Virus record (IMG/VR): IMGVR_UViG_3300045999_010344
Coordinates: 1-36,060 of that record
DNA: 36,060 nucleotides
Origin: a virus
Direction: 5' to 3' (one strand)
Shown here: positions 25,333 through 33,306 of the stretch, in pieces
How the letters are laid out: each line of letters begins with the position of its first letter
Numbering within the stretch: position 1 is the stretch's first letter
Notes under the pieces: generated by a model
What the model was told of the DNA's origin: nothing
What the model saw: the letters and a program-made list of their open reading frames with translations, nothing else
Databases searched by the model: none
Translations under genes and position numbers: made by a program

Positions 25333-26306
25333 TGAAAAACATTGCAATCATCGGCGGCGGCTGGGTGGGCTGTCACCTGGCTAAAGAATTTAGCAAGGAA
25401 CATAACATTACGATTTACGAGCGCAATGACCAGCTCATTAGCGAAGCCTCGCTAATTAATCAAAATCGCCTGCATTATGGCTATCACTATGCACGCAATG
25501 GGAAAACGAGGCAATTGTGTCGCACTACTTTCCATGCCTTTCTCAAAGACTACGGCCATCTCGTTGAAGACGTGCCAAATAATCTTTACGCCGTTTCGCA
25601 AGATGAAAGCTTGTTAGACGATGCAACAATCCTGACGATTTTTGACGAATGGCCCCATCGCGTGGTTTATGCACCATGGCTAGACAACACTTCTTGCGCC
25701 ATTGCAACGCTAGAGAAATTCATCAATCCCTTATTGGCCAGTGAATTTTTTGATGCCCTCCTTTCTTCGTTTGTCGTCAACGAAGAAATTGTTCCCAACG
25801 AGCTGCCCTTCCTGCAGCAAGATTATGACTTAGTGCTTGATTGCACTAATAATTTTCTTTTAGAGCCAGAAGAAAATTGCTTCTTTGAGCGCGTCATGAT
25901 GATGCTCTACACCATCGAGCAGCCACTTCCCTTTGGCGCCCTCACTTACATTGACGGAGAACTGTTCTCACTCTATCCCTATGGAGACGGGCTCATGTCA
26001 TTAAGTCACGTCAAGCATGGTATTTTGTCTCAAAGCGCTTCTCCTGTTGATGGCTACATCGACTGCGATTACAATCTCCATCGCTCAAGAATGGAAAACC
26101 ATGCAAAACAATATTGGCCAGACTTTGATTTATATTTAAGGCCAGTGGCGCCAGTGTGTTCTACCAAGGCCAAAATTAAAGACAAGAGCGCCAATCGCAT
26201 GCCTGTTTACCGGCAACGAGACAATTTCATCTCTATCTTCACTGGCAAGATTCAAGGCATCTATGCCATCAAAAATCACATTCAAGCAATCATTGATCAA
26301 GCATAA
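25332..26306 (+). CDS. FAD-dependent oxidoreductase (DAO superfamily-like)
   Basis: A 324-residue protein with an N-terminal Rossmann signature: IAIIGGGWVGCHLAKEF (G8-x-G10-x-x-G13) and an acidic residue ending the second strand (IYERND, Glu30), as in FAD-binding enzymes. QNRLHYGYHYARNGKTR follows, a motif I associate with DAO-like oxidoreductases encoded in polysaccharide clusters. The C-terminal part contains MPVYRQRDNFISIFTGKI. It may oxidise a sugar or sugar-linked amine, but the substrate cannot be read from sequence. Coupled to the preceding glycosyltransferase and convergent, with a ten-base overlap, to the TIM-barrel gene. Confidence 0.7.
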   Translation: MKNIAIIGGGWVGCHLAKEFSKEHNITIYERNDQLISEASLINQNRLHYGYHYARNGKTRQLCRTTFHAFLKDYGHLVEDVPNNLYAVSQDESLLDDATILTIFDEWPHRVVYAPWLDNTSCAIATLEKFINPLLASEFFDALLSSFVVNEEIVPNELPFLQQDYDLVLDCTNNFLLEPEENCFFERVMMMLYTIEQPLPFGALTYIDGELFSLYPYGDGLMSLSHVKHGILSQSASPVDGYIDCDYNLHRSRMENHAKQYWPDFDLYLRPVAPVCSTKAKIKDKSANRMPVYRQRDNFISIFTGKIQGIYAIKNHIQAIIDQA

Positions 26307-27040
26307 ATTTGCCTGAACAGCGGATATTCGCGCATGTGGTTTTTCGCCTTGAACAATTCACGCACAATGCCTAGCTGGTAATCATGAAGGCCGAGCATCT
26401 TCCTGATTTGCTCGTGTTCATATTTGTTTAACAATGGTCCGTTGTCCGTATCACTAATGTGTACGTGAGCAATGTAAGGAAGATAATGATTCAAGATTTT
26501 TCTTGGGCTATCGCCCTCCAGCCATGCATTGTTTGTATCAAGCATGGTCTTTACGTTTTTCAAATTGTAATAGTCAATTAAATTGACAATCTCGCTTACA
26601 GTGTGAAAATACTTGCCGCCAAATGCCCTGGCCACGGGCTCGATGCAGAGAACGGCGTCATTGGCTTCCAGAATCTTATCCATGCGCCGAAGCACGTTCA
26701 TCAGGAACGATGGACTCCCTCTGCGTAAGCCAGGGCTGCCAAGCACAAAACGCTTGATTCCCATAAAGGAGCCAAGACGAATGACGCGTAGTAAATGTTC
26801 TTGAGTGGCTTCAGTGTCTTCAAAACTTTGTACATTACTGCCAAAAAATAAAGCCTGCGCGGAATATGTCCATAGGCCATATTCCTCTCTATACTTTTTG
26901 GCCAATTCCATGTAGTCCAAGCGCTGCTGAAAGATGCGATGAGGAACAATTTCAAGCAAATTAAAAGCGCCAGCATTAGCGCTCAAAATTTGCTCTTCCT
27001 CTTCTTCGTTCCAGCCAATGGCACTAATTCCAATAAGCAT
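26297..27040 (-). CDS. sugar isomerase/epimerase-like TIM-barrel protein
   Basis: A 247-residue protein of the AP endonuclease 2/xylose isomerase-like class. Candidate metal ligands lie on successive barrel strands: Glu134 (VLCIEPVARAFGGKY), Asp168 (KTMLDTNNAWLEGD) and His194 (AHVHISDTDNGP). In this family such residues bind a divalent metal for sugar isomerisation or epimerisation, or phosphodiester cleavage in the endonuclease branch; the sugar-cluster context favours the former. A GGAGG site lies nine bases before the ATG, inside the end of the SDR gene, which it overlaps by 17 bases. Confidence 0.7.
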   Translation of the reverse strand: MLIGISAIGWNEEEEEQILSANAGAFNLLEIVPHRIFQQRLDYMELAKKYREEYGLWTYSAQALFFGSNVQSFEDTEATQEHLLRVIRLGSFMGIKRFVLGSPGLRRGSPSFLMNVLRRMDKILEANDAVLCIEPVARAFGGKYFHTVSEIVNLIDYYNLKNVKTMLDTNNAWLEGDSPRKILNHYLPYIAHVHISDTDNGPLLNKYEHEQIRKMLGLHDYQLGIVRELFKAKNHMREYPLFRQIYA

Positions 27041-27719
27041 TAATAAATGCCTCCATTTTTGTCATCATTTCTTCCTTGCGATACTTATAGCTCCCACAAT
27101 GGTAGTCAATGCGGGAGCCATAACTCACTTTAGCCTCGGGGAAGAAACGATCAAGAATTTCTTGGGTTTCAATGGGTTCGGAAAATAAATCGTAAATACC
27201 AGCCTCTTGGATTGCCAAAGTATCTTGCCATAAATCGTTCAGATCGTACCATTGATAGGCGGAATTGCCATTGATTTGCTCAACATTGTTATTGTTTAGC
27301 AGATCAAACAAAACGTTTTTCTTGATGCGCTTATGGAACAATGCGGGAAGACGAATAATTTTTACAACGCTATTGGGAAACATCGCCTTCACCAGCAGCT
27401 CAAAAATGCGCCTTACGCGCCCATAGTCCAAAGTGCCAAAGGAATGTTTATAAATGTCAATGGTGGAATAGAGAATAACTTCCCTCACTTCCCAGGGGCG
27501 AATAGTGGCGGCAATTTCTTGCATATTGAAGAAATCTTTCGCCGGATCTTGATTGGCCTTCCACTTCTCCGCCGGCAAGCATGCCAAGTAAAGCTTGTCA
27601 ATCGTGCCGTTTAATAGCGTGGCACGATGCAGATTGCTGGAATTGTACGAATGGTTGAATTGCTGGTGTTCCTGGAGAATGCCGCCAATCAGGCCGGTGC
27701 TTCCAATCAACACATCCAT
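27024..27719 (-). CDS. NAD-dependent epimerase/dehydratase-like SDR, short
   Basis: A 231-residue protein with an N-terminal nucleotide-binding turn (LIGSTGLIGG, residues 4-13) and YSTIDIY where extended SDR enzymes carry their catalytic Ser/Thr strand. The usual Y-x-x-x-K appears as YGRVR (Tyr99, Arg103), so the Lys is replaced by Arg. At 231 residues it is shorter than typical epimerases (about 300 or more). It probably modifies a nucleotide sugar or a related compound, or has become specialised. It overlaps the TIM-barrel gene, so the pair is likely coupled. Confidence 0.6.
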   Translation of the reverse strand: MDVLIGSTGLIGGILQEHQQFNHSYNSSNLHRATLLNGTIDKLYLACLPAEKWKANQDPAKDFFNMQEIAATIRPWEVREVILYSTIDIYKHSFGTLDYGRVRRIFELLVKAMFPNSVVKIIRLPALFHKRIKKNVLFDLLNNNNVEQINGNSAYQWYDLNDLWQDTLAIQEAGIYDLFSEPIETQEILDRFFPEAKVSYGSRIDYHCGSYKYRKEEMMTKMEAFINAYWN

Positions 27720-27721
27720 AA

Positions 27722-28399
27722 CTAAACCGCCACGACAGGCGCTTGCTGACGCAGATACTTTACCCTACATTTACAATTGGAGCGACACGCACAGCGCTGC
27801 CCAGGCAGCGGCAAGCTACCAATTGGCACAACGCCTCGCGCTGCATAGTCCAGGCAGTCCTGGCAATGCTTCGCCTGACTGTCAAGGATGCGCCGCATCA
27901 GGCTATATCCTTGCCGCTCTTGCCGCATGGACGTGCCTTCCCAGTAAGCACCTCGCACACTTTCAGCATACATCCCAATACGAGCAAGAGCCATGGGAGT
28001 AGATACGCTACCGGCCAACAAATCGCGAGCAAAAACTTCCAAATAACGGTATTCAGCACGAAGCCTCTGGCCGATACGACCCCATTCCACTGGCGTCATG
28101 CTATTACGCCCGCCGCTACCAATCATTGCAGCTTGCACATGGGCAAGCTTCAGCGCCTGCCGAACACTTTCTTGCCACTGATCCAGCGTGATATCGCCAC
28201 GATCAAGCATATTTGTATAGCGGCGTAGGAGCCGACCAAGATTAGAAATGCGACCATCGACTAAAGCCTCCACGGCAGATTGAGAAAGAAAGCGTCCATT
28301 TGCTCCGCGATAACGTCCGCTAATTGGGTCGTAGTTCCATTCCGCATCAAAGCGAACAATGGAAGCGGAAAATTCTGAAAGAGGATTAAGGCTGGACAT
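27722..28399 (-). CDS. minor head protein with C-terminal zinc-binding motif
   Basis: A 225-residue protein following the portal, the position of MuF/SPP1 gp7-type minor head proteins. The N-terminal two thirds is helical (NLGRLLRRYTNMLDRGDITL, RYLEVFARDLLAG). The C-terminus has a Cys cluster: HCQDCLDYAARG, then LPLPGQRCACRSNCKCRVKY, a likely zinc ribbon also seen at the end of other phage minor head proteins. Such proteins are packaged in the head near the portal. Its ATG lies inside the end of the portal gene (14-base overlap), with GAGG sites upstream. Confidence 0.7.
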   Translation of the reverse strand: MSSLNPLSEFSASIVRFDAEWNYDPISGRYRGANGRFLSQSAVEALVDGRISNLGRLLRRYTNMLDRGDITLDQWQESVRQALKLAHVQAAMIGSGGRNSMTPVEWGRIGQRLRAEYRYLEVFARDLLAGSVSTPMALARIGMYAESVRGAYWEGTSMRQERQGYSLMRRILDSQAKHCQDCLDYAARGVVPIGSLPLPGQRCACRSNCKCRVKYLRQQAPVVAV

Positions 28400-30659
28400 C
28401 CTCGGCCTCCAGAATGTCCTTAAATCGTTCCGGCGCTTCTTGCTTCCATTGATTCAATGCGGCGTCAATGTCCTCGTCGGAAATCAACGAAGCCTCATCC
28501 ACGTCTCCCAACACTAAGCCACTGGTTTTTAGCGGTTCAATTGCATCTTGCTTTTGAGCAAGAAATTCTTCGTGCTTCTTCTCAAAAATGGAATGAGTGG
28601 AGCATGGCATGTAGATGGGGCCATCCTCTGTTTGCTCCACATGGAAACCTTCGCAGCCAATCCTGGCGGCAGTGGCCTCGGCTTCTTCTTGCGTTTTGTA
28701 AACGTGGGCATTGGGATTTTGAGCATCCACTTTGCTGCTAACCATCTTCGCCGGACCACGGCGCTCTGGATCAGGATCTGCCTTGCGCTTGCGAGCAACA
28801 ATTGTTTGCCGTTCTTCTTTGCTCATAGCCTGAGCCTTGGCCTTAGGCAAACACTTTGGCTTGCCCTCTTTTTCTTCACGTCCGCCGCATGGCCCCATGA
28901 TTTCGCCATTGGCGCCAATCCTCACCCACTCTTCTTTAAACCATTGCTCAAGATCATCGGCATGGATTTCACCTTCGTCTCCTTTAAAAGCGCCGCTCAA
29001 TGAACCGTGCTTCTTCTTGAACATTTGCTTATATTGCTGCACCACATAGCCGCTGGCGTAAGCCGAAGGCCACACTTTGAACTTCGCTTTGGCTGCGCTA
29101 ACAGCACGAGAATGCAGCTCCTTGTCTGTGAATTTCACGTCGCCACGCACTTTCTCAAGATCGCGGGGCAGAAACAAACCAGCCGAATCTTCCACTTCAC
29201 GACTTCCATCCATCGGTAACGTGCCATTCTCCTCATTCATTGGATCGCGACCACCAGGCGGCACAGCAAAACCACCCCGCCCTTGAGTGGAACCACCCCC
29301 ACCTTGAGCGGGAAGTTCGCGAATGACAGTTGGATCGAGGGTAAGCTCCATGCTCCACTCAGAACCGCCGTAACGGGCGTCCGCCACTTCCTTCGGACTC
29401 AGCACGCCAAGCTGGATGTAACGGCCATCTACAGCCGCCACACGCGCCCGCACGTCCGCCATTTCCCGCTCATTTAGTTCAAACAATGGGTTGAAGGAGA
29501 TGCGCCACGACTCAGGCAGCTTTCCATTCGTCGGACCCTCTTTGCTCAGCATGATGTATTCCATCAGCTTCTTAATAGGCCGCTTGAAATGGACGCTTTG
29601 ATAGTCAGCAAGCGTTTTTGCGAAATCACGCTCTTCACTACGGCCAGTAGAGCCCAGTCCGCTCGGGCTTTCGCCAAATAGTACGGTATGAGGAATTTTG
29701 CTGGCGCCAATAATGTCAACGCGCAGCTTTTCCAACACTTCTCCAATGCCGCCAAAATTACGACTAATAAATTCAAGCTCCTCCTTCTCCGCGTCAATCG
29801 CATAGCCGCGATAAACGCTCTTGCTCATATCATTAACTTGCAGCCTGTCCCTGACAGCACCTTCCTTTCCGGCTGCCAGCATCGCCGCAAGCCCCTTCAC
29901 TTTATGCACAAAAATATCAAACTCAGTGAGCAACGTGGCCGCTGAATTTAAGCCAGTCCAATAGTGGCGGAAGCTGTCATAAACAGTTTGAAGGCTGCTC
30001 ATGCCCCAGCCATAATTCCGCTGCCTAATGCGATAAGGCAGCCAATCCCCATCAAACCGCAAAATCCTATCCTTATGGATGTAGGACAACGTGGGTTCGT
30101 TAATTAAATCGCCGGAAATAATTTGATAGTAATTGGCCTTTGAATAGTCGTAGAGGTTTTCCTCAGAGATGACTGGGGCAATTTGCCACCTGTCCAAACA
30201 TTCAATTTCCTCCACGCGACGAATGTTCCTTCTATCGACAGGCATATAAGCGGGACGACCATCATCAATAAACAGAAGTAGGCAAGCGCCTCCGTATAGA
30301 CGAGAGTTCTTTGCTGCGAGGTTGAGGAATTCAAGGATGTAGAGGTCTTCAATTACTTGCTCAATGCCTTGCACTTCTTCGGCTCTAACGCCGTCTCCGC
30401 CAAACAATACTTTGAAGCCTTTCCGAGTGGCTTGGTCAGCATAAATGTCAACAATGCGACGAGGCAGCCATTCACCATATAAATTCTCCAGCTCCTCTTG
30501 CGCTAGGAAAATTGTAGCCGTGGTCTTGGTGTACTGGCCCTTGTCGCGACTAGTGCCCATGCCAATGAGCACGTTTTGCAGCCCGTCAGCACGCAGTCCG
30601 CCCTCAGAAGCATGCCCCAAATCGACCATTTCGTTATCCATTGACTTTCTTAAGGCCAT
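28386..30659 (-). CDS. portal protein (DUF1073-like) with long C-terminal extension
   Basis: A 757-residue protein. Residues about 1-450 match the DUF1073-type portal: LPRRIVDIYADQATRKGFKV, a central RLYGGACLLLFIDDG, and SGLGSTGRSEERDFAKTLAD near residue 345. The portal is the dodecameric DNA gate at one capsid vertex. Residues about 500-690 carry added modules seen in other phage head proteins: KFKVWPSAYASGYVVQQYK, then LEQWFKEEW through PCGGREEKEGKPKCLPKA (DUF5872-like to my eye), then GCEGFHVEQTEDGPIYMPC. These are not part of a standard portal, whose usual length is about 450-500. It lies divergently from the packaging genes. No Shine-Dalgarno is visible. Confidence 0.8.
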   Translation of the reverse strand: MALRKSMDNEMVDLGHASEGGLRADGLQNVLIGMGTSRDKGQYTKTTATIFLAQEELENLYGEWLPRRIVDIYADQATRKGFKVLFGGDGVRAEEVQGIEQVIEDLYILEFLNLAAKNSRLYGGACLLLFIDDGRPAYMPVDRRNIRRVEEIECLDRWQIAPVISEENLYDYSKANYYQIISGDLINEPTLSYIHKDRILRFDGDWLPYRIRQRNYGWGMSSLQTVYDSFRHYWTGLNSAATLLTEFDIFVHKVKGLAAMLAAGKEGAVRDRLQVNDMSKSVYRGYAIDAEKEELEFISRNFGGIGEVLEKLRVDIIGASKIPHTVLFGESPSGLGSTGRSEERDFAKTLADYQSVHFKRPIKKLMEYIMLSKEGPTNGKLPESWRISFNPLFELNEREMADVRARVAAVDGRYIQLGVLSPKEVADARYGGSEWSMELTLDPTVIRELPAQGGGGSTQGRGGFAVPPGGRDPMNEENGTLPMDGSREVEDSAGLFLPRDLEKVRGDVKFTDKELHSRAVSAAKAKFKVWPSAYASGYVVQQYKQMFKKKHGSLSGAFKGDEGEIHADDLEQWFKEEWVRIGANGEIMGPCGGREEKEGKPKCLPKAKAQAMSKEERQTIVARKRKADPDPERRGPAKMVSSKVDAQNPNAHVYKTQEEAEATAARIGCEGFHVEQTEDGPIYMPCSTHSIFEKKHEEFLAQKQDAIEPLKTSGLVLGDVDEASLISDEDIDAALNQWKQEAPERFKDILEAEDVQP

Positions 30660-30665
30660 TATGTA

Positions 30666-30694
30666 TTGCTTTCATTCTAAAAGCTGGCTACATT
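30666..30694 (+). promoter_or_regulatory. candidate promoter for the terminase transcript
   Basis: In the 47-base gap between the divergent portal and packaging genes, TTGCTT (30666-30671) and TACATT (30689-30694) are spaced by 17 bases. Both hexamers are only partial matches to the sigma-70 consensus. Transcription would start only a few bases before the ATGs at 30707 and 30716, leaving almost no leader. Weak evidence. Confidence 0.3.
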
Positions 30695-30706
30695 GGCCTG
30701 GTTGTT

Positions 30707-31204
30707 ATGGCCAGTATGGCTAGCCCTCTGCAATTTGCTTTCAGCGACGAGCAGCGCAAGGCTGTCTACGCCGAAGCCCACCGCCGTCAAGCCGTCAATT
30801 CCGCACTAGGTCTTAAGGGCCGGAACAATGGCCCAGCCTCAGGCAGCGAAGCCCTTCGTCTCCATCTCATTGGAGCGGCGGGAGAGATGGCCGTCGCCGC
30901 CCTGCTCGACATGGAGCACTTCCTCTACCAGGAAACCACGGCCAAACGAGGCTCCGCAGACCTCCCTCCCAATATTGATGTTAAAACTCGTGCTCGCCAC
31001 TACTATGATTTAGTGGTGCAATTGGATGAAAAGCCAGGGAAAATATTTGTTCTCGTGACCATTGAAAATCGAAAAACTCTTGTGCATGGCTGGATAAAAA
31101 GTGAAGATGCCATGAAAGATCAATGGAAAAAAGAGCACGTTAAAGGCCGCCCAGCCTTCTTTGTCCCCAAGCACTATTTACAGCCTCTCTCGTCATTACT
31201 GTAA
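30707..31204 (+). CDS. PD-(D/E)XK-like protein upstream of terminase
   Basis: A 165-residue protein from ATG 30707 (30716 is an alternative; neither has a Shine-Dalgarno). HLIGAAGEMAVAALLDME gives a conserved Glu on a helix, and RGSADLPPNIDVKTRARHYY gives an Asp followed by D-x-K, the core pattern of the PD-(D/E)XK nuclease fold. VLVTIENRKTLVHGWI and a final GRPAFFVPKHYLQPL complete the domain. It overlaps the large terminase gene by one base (TAATG), so a role in genome packaging or end processing is plausible; a fold-only or inactive role is also possible. It lacks the helix-turn-helix usual for a small terminase. Confidence 0.6.
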   Translation: MASMASPLQFAFSDEQRKAVYAEAHRRQAVNSALGLKGRNNGPASGSEALRLHLIGAAGEMAVAALLDMEHFLYQETTAKRGSADLPPNIDVKTRARHYYDLVVQLDEKPGKIFVLVTIENRKTLVHGWIKSEDAMKDQWKKEHVKGRPAFFVPKHYLQPLSSLL

Positions 31205-32571
31205 TGCTTCGCTGTTCAGACTTTGCTAAACATGCTCTTCATTTAGAGCTGTTTCCTAAACAGGCCGTCATTCTTGACGAATTCTTCCAGCCCGGCAAGT
31301 CGCATGCAGTGTGGGCTCTCGGGCGACGCTCAGGCAAGACGCTCATGGCAGCCATTGCCTGCATCTATATGTGTTTCGTCCTAGAAGAACAATATCGTCG
31401 TAAAGTAAGAAAAGGAGAACGCTGGTACGTTGTAACTGTTGCGAACAGCCAAGATCAAGCTCGCATTGCTCTAAACAACATCCGGCAGCTCATCATCGAA
31501 AGTCCCTTCGCTCAGGAGATTGTTCGTGAAACTGCCGACATCATTGAAATTAGTAACCACTGCGTTTTTAAAGCTATACCAACTTCCGGGCGTGCTGCTC
31601 GTGGTCTCGCTTGCGCCGGTGCTGTTTTTGATGAACTTGCATTCGCCACAGAAGGCGATGCTAACTCCGGCGGACGTGGCATTTATGACGCTCTTTCTCC
31701 TTCTATCGCTCAGTTTGGCGGTCATGGGCGCATCCTAGAACTCTCCTCTCCATGGCTTACTGACGGCATCTTCTATCAGCATTTCAAAGAGGCAGCGTCT
31801 GGTCGCTTCCCTTTCATGCAGGCCATCAATCTCCCAACGTGGGAGATGAACCCTCGCATTTCGCAAGAGTTTCTTGACACAGAGAGGCAACGCGACCCCG
31901 AGAAATTTAAAGTGGAATATGGCGCTCAGTTCGCCAGTAATCTTTCCGCTCTTGTTGCTAGTGATGTTGTTGACGCCTGCATTGATGACCGTCGAGCGGC
32001 TTTACCACCCAGAGCCCAATTCCAAGGTGCTTATGTCTTGGCCTTGGACCCTGCCCGAGGTGGGGTTGGCCGTGATGATTACACTGCTTGTATTGTTCAT
32101 TTTGAAAACGGCACGTTAGTCGTTGATAAATTCCATTCCTTTGCCGCTGATTTTGAAATCAATGGGCGCATGGAAGTGAATATCAATGCAGTGGAAGATT
32201 GGATAAAAGAGCAGCATCGCCTATACGTCTTTGACACGATTGTGATGGACCAGTTCAACAGTGCTGGCACCATTCAAACCCTTGCTGGCGACCTACCCAT
32301 CACTGAACTCACTTGGACTGTTAGCTCCAAAATGAAAGCTTTCAGCAAAATGCGAGAACTGTTTAATGCAGGGCAAATCAATTTATACCGCCATGAAAAA
32401 GCCATCATGCAAATCAAAAACCTTACTGTCACTTACAAGCCCAGTGGGCAATGGACTGTTACTGGTGGCAAGGCTACGGGGATTGACGACTTAGCATTTG
32501 CTATGGCTGGTGCAATTTTGGCTGCTAGTAAAGACGATGATATTGGGTGGATCGAAAGCTTAATCTCCTAG
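31204..32571 (+). CDS. terL: terminase large subunit
   Basis: A 455-residue protein with the two-domain architecture of large terminases. ATPase: Walker A GRRSGKT at residues 40-46 and Walker B VFDELAF at 141-147 (Asp143, Glu144). Nuclease: Asp282 (VLALDPARGG), Asp349 (TIVMDQFNS) and Asp428/Asp429 (GIDDLAFA), which form the RNase H-like metal site. It cuts concatemeric phage DNA and pumps it into the prohead through the portal. It is on the plus strand, divergent from the portal and other head genes, and coupled to the PD-(D/E)XK-like gene. Length is normal for the family. Confidence 0.95.
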   Translation: MLRCSDFAKHALHLELFPKQAVILDEFFQPGKSHAVWALGRRSGKTLMAAIACIYMCFVLEEQYRRKVRKGERWYVVTVANSQDQARIALNNIRQLIIESPFAQEIVRETADIIEISNHCVFKAIPTSGRAARGLACAGAVFDELAFATEGDANSGGRGIYDALSPSIAQFGGHGRILELSSPWLTDGIFYQHFKEAASGRFPFMQAINLPTWEMNPRISQEFLDTERQRDPEKFKVEYGAQFASNLSALVASDVVDACIDDRRAALPPRAQFQGAYVLALDPARGGVGRDDYTACIVHFENGTLVVDKFHSFAADFEINGRMEVNINAVEDWIKEQHRLYVFDTIVMDQFNSAGTIQTLAGDLPITELTWTVSSKMKAFSKMRELFNAGQINLYRHEKAIMQIKNLTVTYKPSGQWTVTGGKATGIDDLAFAMAGAILAASKDDDIGWIESLIS

Positions 32572-32624
32572 TATGATTTTCAAACAATAGTTTTTTTATT
32601 GGCGTGGCTTATTGCAAATTAACT

Positions 32625-32867
32625 ATGCAGGAAACGCAGTTTTTAATTGCGCTTCTTGAAAATGGCACCACTAGTAAGCAAACCTCCCTGCAGCTTCTAG
32701 CAGCCGAACACCTTTATATTCCCGTGTTATTGCCAAAACTCCGGGACTATGCCAAGCGCTTGGGGCAAATTGAAGCGCTGGAGCAATGCCTCGACGAGGA
32801 AGGCACGTTTGACGACTATTGCCGGGCCCACCCCGACAGCCAAGAATGCAAGGAATATGACGTGTAG
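32625..32867 (+). CDS. small protein of unknown function downstream of terminase
   Basis: An 80-residue protein from ATG 32625; the frame extends to a GTG at 32604, but the ATG start gives a more natural N-terminus (MQETQFLIALLENGTTS). It is helical with an acidic C-terminus (EECLDEEGTFDDY-like region, then HPDSQECKEYDV). I do not recognise a family. No good ribosome site is seen. It is followed by the hairpin-rich region and the tRNA on the same strand, so it may share a transcript with them. Confidence 0.5.
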   Translation: MQETQFLIALLENGTTSKQTSLQLLAAEHLYIPVLLPKLRDYAKRLGQIEALEQCLDEEGTFDDYCRAHPDSQECKEYDV

Positions 32868-32874
32868 GCAACAT

Positions 32875-33029
32875 GCGTGCTATGCTTTTGGGGCTTTCGC
32901 GAAGCACGCTGGCCAGCGTTACAACTAGACAGTGGCAGGCACTGTCTTGCAGACCAATCGAGGCTATGGGCCTACCCATAGTTAAATGTCGTACACAGGC
33001 GGATTGAAGCCCCGCCTCGACGCCTCGAT
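32875..33029 (+). ncRNA. hairpin-rich candidate structured RNA just upstream of tRNA-Leu
   Basis: No protein-like frame is seen here. Perfect stems follow one another: 32875-32881 with 32903-32909 (7 pairs); 32927-32934 with 32940-32947 (8 pairs, 5-base loop); then a three-way junction in which 32957-32963 pairs with 33023-33029 and encloses a hairpin at 32964-32981 (7 pairs, 4-base loop) and another at 32997-33017 (6 pairs), itself extended by 32988-32991 with 33018-33021. A second copy of GCCTCGA at 33014-33020 could compete for the outer stem, allowing a switch. No known RNA family was recognised. Strand is assumed from the tRNA; it could act as a tRNA leader. Confidence 0.4.
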
Positions 33030-33034
33030 ATCTA

Positions 33035-33116
33035 GCCCCTATGGTGAAATTGGTAAACACAGCGGATTTAAGCTCCGCTGCCGTGAGGCTTACAGGTTCA
33101 AGTCCTGTTGGGGGTA
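33035..33116 (+). tRNA. tRNA-Leu (anticodon UAA)
   Basis: An 82-base class II tRNA without encoded CCA. Acceptor stem GCCCCTA pairs with TGGGGGT (two G-U pairs), discriminator A at 33116. D-stem GTG/CAC; anticodon stem GCGGA/TCCGC with loop TTTAAGC, anticodon TAA; long variable arm TGCCGTGAGGCT; T-arm ACAGG, loop TTCAAGT, CCTGT. It reads UUA codons, useful to an A/T-leaning phage. The 3-prime part is overlapped antisense by a small gene. Confidence 0.95.
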
Positions 33117-33266
33117 TTCAACGACTTTGTTTTGGCAGGGACGATACTTCTGTCCGCGATAAACCAGCCACAACACTGGACGATGGATGAAGGCCCACCA
33201 TTGAGAAAAAGCTTTGTGCTCTTGTTCCATTGAATAAGGCACGCCACGATAAACAAGCGTGGTCAT
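33090..33266 (-). CDS. DUF4278-like small protein (58 aa)
   Basis: An open frame of 58 codons from ATG 33266 to TAA 33092-33090. The protein starts MTTLVYRGVPYSMEQEHKAF and repeats the motif at LVYRGQKYRP. The paired YRG-x-x-Y strands match DUF4278, a short domain I associate mainly with cyanobacteria, which supports a cyanobacterial host. Function is unknown. The last nine codons overlap the tRNA-Leu gene antisense, so the C-terminus after about residue 48 may be dispensable. No strong Shine-Dalgarno. Confidence 0.55.
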   Translation of the reverse strand: MTTLVYRGVPYSMEQEHKAFSQWWAFIHRPVLWLVYRGQKYRPCQNKVVEYPQQDLNL

Positions 33267-33306
33267 AGGACTATTGCTATTTCTTTAAAGCTACGCCTAT
33301 TTTTCT

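Noticed and set aside
32671-33060. Minus-strand open frame of 129 codons
   Set aside because: It is antisense to a small gene and runs through the hairpin region into the tRNA, with no protein-like features.
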